NCBI GenBank assembly: GCA_028829895.1
Contig: CM054182.1
Span: 64,820,879-64,884,878, forward strand
Direction of reading: 5' to 3'
Source of the DNA: Sinotaia quadrata
Lineage: Eukaryota; Mollusca; Gastropoda; Architaenioglossa; Viviparidae
DNA length: 64,000 nucleotides
Numbering within the stretch: the stretch's first letter is position 1; each line of letters starts with the position of its first letter. Shown here piece by piece: positions 50,515 to 64,000 of the stretch. The notes under the pieces were generated by a model that was not told the DNA's origin, did no database searches, and was given only the letters and a program-made list of their open reading frames with translations. The translations under genes and the position numbers were made by a program.

Positions 50515-51125
50515 TCTCAAATGACAAGATATATAATAGGCAGACAGATAAATGACAAGAATAGTAAATAGTCAAGGTAGACAAGACAGTTAATAGACAA
50601 GTCTGGTAACAGTCAAGATAGATAATAGACAAGTCTGGTAACAGTCAAGATAGATAATAAACAAGACTGGTAATAGACACGTCTAGTAATAGTCAAGATA
50701 AACAAGTCTGGTAATAGTCAAGATAGATAATAAACAAGTCTGGTAATGGTCAAGATAATAGACAAGACAGGTAATAGTCAAGATAATAGACAAGACAGGT
50801 AAGAGTCAAGATAATAGACAAGACAGGTAATGGTCAAGATAATAGACAAGACAGGTAAGAGTCAAGATAATAGACAAGACAGGTAATGGTCAAGATAATA
50901 GACAAGACAGGTAAGAGTCAAGATAATAGACAAGACAGGTAAGAGTCAAGATAATAGACAAGACAGGTAATGGTCAAGATAATAGACAAGACAGGTAAGA
51001 GTCAAGATAATAGACAAGACAGGTAATGGTCAAGATAATAGACAAGACAGGTAATAGTCAAGATAATAGACAAGACAGGTAAGAGTCAAGATGAAAGACA
51101 AGACAGGTAATAGACAAGACCGATA
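50515..51125. repeat. ~28-bp minisatellite array
   Basis: About 20 units of AGACAAGACAGGTAATGGTC + AAGATAAT with an AAGAGTC variant interspersed; diverged at both ends. Confidence 0.93.
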
Positions 51126-51429
51126 AATGACAAAGACTGGTGACAGACAAAGGTAGACAATAGGCAAGACAGATAATTAATAGATGGAATATTTGAGTAC
51201 TTCTGGAAGAATAAGTCCTGCAATCCTGTTTCCATCCTCAAAAAAAACAAAAAAAAAAACAAAAACAAAAACAACCGAGAAGTAAAAGCTGTCCTCAGAA
51301 TATCAAAAACTGTGATTCACAGCTTATTGTAATTTTTGTTTATATCGTATTGATATCAGCATTTACATTCCTAGTTAAACAGTTCAATGATCCACACAAT
51401 GTATTAGTGATTAGCAATGAACTCTAGTA

Positions 51430-51685
51430 CGTTATGTCATTCGTGCTCGTCAAATGTTTTCACTTCATTCGTGCTCGTCAAATGTTGTTTTCACTTCACT
51501 TGTGCTCGTCAAATGTTTTCATTTCATTCGTGCTCGTCAAATGTTGTTTTCACTTCACTTGTGCTCGTCAAATGTTTTCATTTCATTCGTGCTCGTCAAA
51601 TGTTGTTTTCACTTCATTCGTGCTTGTCAAATGTTGTTTTCACTTCATTCGTGCTCGTCAAATGTTTTCACTTCATTCTTTCTGC
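51430..51685. repeat. 28/31-bp minisatellite
   Basis: Units TTCATTCGTGCTCGTCAAAT + GTTTTCAC, with and without an extra GTT/TTG; about nine copies. Confidence 0.92.
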
Positions 51686-51699
51686 AAAACTGAATACAT

Positions 51700-53580
51700 T
51701 GATAACAATTAGAATGTAATTTTTGAAAAATTATCATTGTCTTTTTAAAAAGAAATAAATAAATAACAGGCATTTGATAGATTGTACTGTTGATATAACT
51801 TAATTATTAACTATATCTGACAAATCACGAAATAAATAAGTAAACACATACATAGAAATACATGATATAAACAAATAAATAAATAAGCTTAGAAAGAAAT
51901 GAAAACGAAGCTAGAAGACAGAATGTATTGATATTAATCAAATCACACCTGACCGATTCTGTGTGATTATACGTACATGGGTGTATTTGTTGTTCACTTC
52001 TACTAAAAAACCTTTCTTCAGAAACATGACACGGAATTTCGACCTTTCACTGCGCAAATCATGTCGAAAAGAAAACTTTTTTTTTTTTTTTTTTGTTGCC
52101 GGTGAGTGCTGAGAAATCTGCACGCGCGAGTATTCAGAGCTGCATTAGCGTTTAAATTTCTGTATCCATGGTTGAAGCAACTCTGGTGGATGATATTAAG
52201 ATTAGGTCAGAGCTTGTGACGTTTTCTAGGAGATGGGCAAGATACTAATTCTCCACCACCCCGGGCTGCCCGTAACTTTAGGCTAATCCCTCCCCCAAAC
52301 ACCTCCTGGCTGGCCACATGTGTTGGAGAGAAGGAAGATAGATATTGTAGAAAAGAAGAATGATAGTCGAGAATAAAGCTCCGAGACCCATGATACATAC
52401 AGTCAGGTATATTAATTAAATACAGGTGACAAACTACAACATATATTATTTAAGTGAGTCACACCAACACAAGTGGTCTAAGTATCAACAGTAAAATATA
52501 TATAAACAGGATTGTGGTTACATATCATGAATAGTTAGATGGTTATAATTAGAGTCTATATGTGTGTAACATTCCTAATCATGACCATGTAGTGTAGTAA
52601 GAGATAGCTGGCTTGAGGCCTATGACACTGTTGTGGTTATTTGAGTTATGTTCATATGAGTGAAATTATGAGAGAAGCTGTATGGCTGTTGATTTTATGG
52701 CCCACTTTTCTCAGGATGCACCTCACTCTGTCGTCTAGGGTCCTAGTGGATTGTTGCAGTAGTGACATACGGAATGAGTTGAACTATGGTCTCTGGCTCG
52801 GAGTTCGTTCTGCTCTGGCATTGCTTTGCTGCATGTATAATATGGTCATCACACAGTCTAATATCCTAAGTCGAATGTATAGCAATATGAAAATATGATT
52901 ACAGATAAATCATGGATATAATACAAGCAAAACCACATACCTTGGGCAGTAATATACACAAAGGTTGGGTTCCTGCAGTGTGTAAGTAGCTGGCAATAAG
53001 GGGGGTCGCTTCTATGCAGTATAACTGTAGCTTTTTAAGGCCGGGAGAGCTAAGCACATGTTACCTTGATGGTCAGTTGCATTGGTCTGCCATATAACAG
53101 GTAGGCTTTTGGTACATTCGTTGCACGCATTTGTGCTGTGCTCTGAATGATTCATTTAAAATGAATTGCTAATTAGGCCACACTCTAGCCCGGGGGAAAG
53201 GGTCAACCATCCTAGAGATAGGGTTTGAATGTACTCTATTTTTACAGTAGGATGACTGTGAAATATTTATGTGTGTCTATGCCTGTATCTTAAAAGCTAC
53301 TCAGCTCAAAGAGATGGTTTTAGTGTCTAGTCTGTCTGATGGACAGATTACAGCTGAAGGTCAGAAAGAGTGGCAGTTGACTGTTTCAACAGGAGTATTA
53401 CACACGATTTCCATTTAAAAAATGCTAATCAGCCATTTTCTTCATCTGTAACACTAGATCTTTCCCTTTCAGTACTCCAAGATTTTTTCTTTTTTTTTTT
53501 CGTCCATCTGTGAAATCAGCGAAATGTGTTTAGCAGAGAGCTCCAGCCTCAAATTTAGGATTTTAATTTTTTGCATCATC
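51700..53580. other. Unique intergenic sequence
   Basis: Holds a T19 run at ~52076-52094 and nothing I can identify as a gene. Open frames up to 85 codons lack recognisable motifs. Confidence 0.4.
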
Positions 53581-53584
53581 TAAT

Positions 53585-54320
53585 CCAACAATCTAATCTA
53601 TCAGTTAGAGACTGGGTATCAGTCTCATCTACAGAGGACTTCATTCATCTAATCCAATCATTTAGTCCACAATCTAGTCCATCAGTCTCATCTGACATAT
53701 ATTTCATTCATCTAATCTGACCAACTATTCATCCAGTTTATTTTTCCAATCAAATCCGCCAATTTAGTTTATTAATCCTATCCACCATTAGTCCACAAGT
53801 GTAATCCATGGATCTACACAATCTCCTCCATCAAAACAATGATTTTGTCCAATTCATTTCATTGACCTAAATCACTAATTTAGTAACGCTTTTAAGCCCG
53901 CCATCCAAATCTATTTGTACCAGTCTAGTTATTCAATCGGTTCCGCCAGTCTAGTTTGTTATCTAAATCAACCAATTTAGTCCACCACCTAGACCACAAA
54001 TTTCATCCACCAATTTAGTTCACCATGTACATAGTATGATAATATAGTCTAACAATTAGTTTGTTAATCTAGTTCACCAGTAGTCTGGTTTGCCAGTCAA
54101 GCCTTCCCTCACTTGTTCTTGAATCCAGTCCACAAATATAGTATTCCGGTTTAGTCCAAAATCCAGTCCACAAATATAGTATTCCGATGTAGTCCACAAT
54201 CCAGTCCACAAATATAGTATTCCGGTTTAGTCCACAATCCATCCATAAATATAGTATTCCTGTTTAGTCTACAAATCGGTCCACAAATGTATTCCGGTGT
54301 AGTCCACAATCCAGTTCCCA
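53585..54320. repeat. Degenerate array upstream of Kazal copy B
   Basis: Diverged ~30-40 bp units such as CCAATTTAGTCCACCA; the last part (54120-54310) has clear ~38-bp units with TCCACAAATATAGTATTCCG + GTTTAGTCCACAA. Confidence 0.8.
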
Positions 54321-54590
54321 AATCTCCTCCACAAAACTCGTGTGTCAACTACGTCCCTAAAAGTACAATGAGCAGCTCATTATACTAAAAATAGAATCGT
54401 TTAAAAATTCATTAAATTACTTAAAACTTCAGACATCAGCAGTAGTCTGATTTTAAGTTTTGACAGCGTGGTTGATCCATAGGATAAATCCAAAGAGATA
54501 GAGAAGGTGGGGACGTGATTTAATTTTGTGGAGTATTGAAAAACACAGCAGGTGACTGTGATCAAGACTCCCGAAACTAAAGTGTACAAC

Positions 54591-62235
<7,645 letters not shown>

Positions 62236-62314
62236 AGTTTCAAAGTATTTAATTATCTTCAGAGAAACAGGCTCGAAGATGAAACATCCATTATATAATG
62301 AGGTCAATCTACTA

Positions 62315-62320
62315 AATAAA
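62315..62320 (+). terminator. Candidate polyadenylation signal of Kazal copy B
   Basis: AATAAA 80 nt after the stop codon of copy B. No equivalent hexamer was seen close behind copy A's stop. Confidence 0.45.
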
Positions 62321-62395
62321 AATTTAATTTAAATTGTTTTTAGTGCAAATGCTTGTTGCTTTCGTTGGGGTCTGGAGATGCTTGGGTTCTTTAGT

Positions 62396-62802
<407 letters not shown>

Positions 62803-64000
62803 TAATTTTAGTGATAAATGGAACATGCATCTAGTAAAGCATAAAATTTAATGGTCCGTACATTATATGGAGAGGATTATACTCCAACATATTCGGCATC
62901 CACCACCGTCATCATTCGGAATATTCTAAGATTAATATTGCACATAAATATTTTAATGTTCAGCTGATTCAGATTGGATTCTAATAATCTGGTTAAACAC
63001 ATTAACTGCTAAAGCTGCAATCTTAAAAGAAAAACAAAATAAGAATTGGGTGTAGGTAAATCCTACATATTATCTATTGGCAAACACAACCGTTAAACCA
63101 AAGATGATTTAAAGCAACATAATAAAATAACTAAGTTGCCTCCCCTTTCACCTGGTCATTTTTATGAAACGTTAACATTTCATCTATGTCTTCAGCTACT
63201 TACAGACATTTATTCTAGATTTCATCCAACTGGTGCCTTAAGCATATTTCCAGGATATAATTATCTTGTGTGTTACTTTCGTCGCGTAGACATAATTATT
63301 ATTGAAACAGGTTATTTTTTTCAATGAGAGGGTCTCTTTAATTATGAGAATATTATCATCTCACCATGTCTATGATAATTACACACCTCTCAATTTGCGG
63401 GCAATGGACTGAAAGAGTAGCCTCCCATACCCTTTCCAGAGCAATCCCCAGTATTGTAAATAAACACAATAAATGTGACCTAGCAAACGTCCAACAGAGT
63501 AGTAGACACCCTCTTCAAAGGCAAACACCCGTTTTATTGATTATTACACCTCCACCATTTCTAATGACCTTTTACCCAGTTAAAACACAAGGTTGAGGGT
63601 GTTGATAACAAAGAAATGGAGTTTATGAACAATATAATTAACTACACACTACAGAGCAATTCATCTATGTTTAAGACAAATAATGAAGACCTACAGAGAT
63701 GGACAGTGTGTATATATATACACACACACAACAATTGCTCAATGTAACTTCTGGAGAATTGGGTTAAGTAGCGTTCACAATTACGGTCTTAACATATTCT
63801 ACTGTTTATTCCACTTCACACAGGTCTGGAACTTTAATTTTAACAGTCTCTGCTATTGCACACTCAGTACTTTTCCCTTCTTGTGTTGAGCCTGGAGGGT
63901 CAGCTCCAGTGGAATCTACCCCCCAATCTGCAAACTGCTTGTACTCCATTCAGTGGGAAAGTTATCTCACACACATGCTCATCAAGCTCACTACTTTCAT
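62803..64000. other. Intergenic to end of window
   Basis: Unique AT-rich DNA. I see no Kazal-like or other recognisable exon here; a short (TA)n(CA)n lies near 63710. Confidence 0.45.

Noticed and set aside
50515..51125. Regular ~28-bp repeats that resemble a CRISPR array
   Set aside because: There are no unique spacers between constant repeats; the whole unit is tandem. Eukaryotic gene structure in the window also argues against it.

Overview
The window is nuclear DNA from a metazoan. It has long introns with GT-AG junctions, vertebrate-like single-copy genes, very abundant minisatellites and microsatellites, and low gene density. The gene set (NFU1, a UPF0728/C10orf53 homologue, secreted multi-Kazal proteins) and the decayed Mutator-like, pogo/Tigger-like and hAT-like elements fit a marine lophotrochozoan. 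A mollusc, probably a gastropod, is my best guess, but this is inference. I assembled four multi-exon protein-coding genes by joining exons whose reading phases match across introns.

Layout. 1-16 kb holds no gene that I can support. It carries tandem arrays, a 1.1-kb dispersed element (3607-4714), an hAT-type MITE (8978-9304) and a frameshifted Mutator-like transposase (about 9920-11860). 16.16-20.30 kb is a three-exon UPF0728 gene on the minus strand. 21.22-34.02 kb is an eight-exon NFU1 gene on the plus strand, head to head with UPF0728 across 919 bp. Its introns hold a pogo/Tigger-like fragment, two foldback sequences and a TTAA-flanked MITE. 40.20-46.47 kb and 54.59-62.24 kb are tandem paralogues on the plus strand. 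Each has six exons with identical phases and the same internal exon lengths, and encodes a secreted protein with three Kazal-type domains. 46.5-54.6 kb and 62.3-64 kb are repeat-rich with no supported gene.

Function. NFU1 is the mitochondrial Fe-S cluster carrier; its CxxC and its full domain order are present. UPF0728 is a small conserved protein of unknown function. The Kazal pair are predicted extracellular serine-protease inhibitors.

The most unusual signal is in the Kazal pair. At five of their ten 5' splice sites a minisatellite starts at the donor, and in four of the five the repeat unit contains a copy of the exon end together with the GT donor. The paralogous arrays differ in unit and period. 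NFU1 exon 2 has a related oddity: a 38-bp tandem duplication of its 3' splice site. The fifth Kazal exon is about 95% identical between paralogues, while the adjacent exon is about 77% identical and the introns are unalignable by eye.
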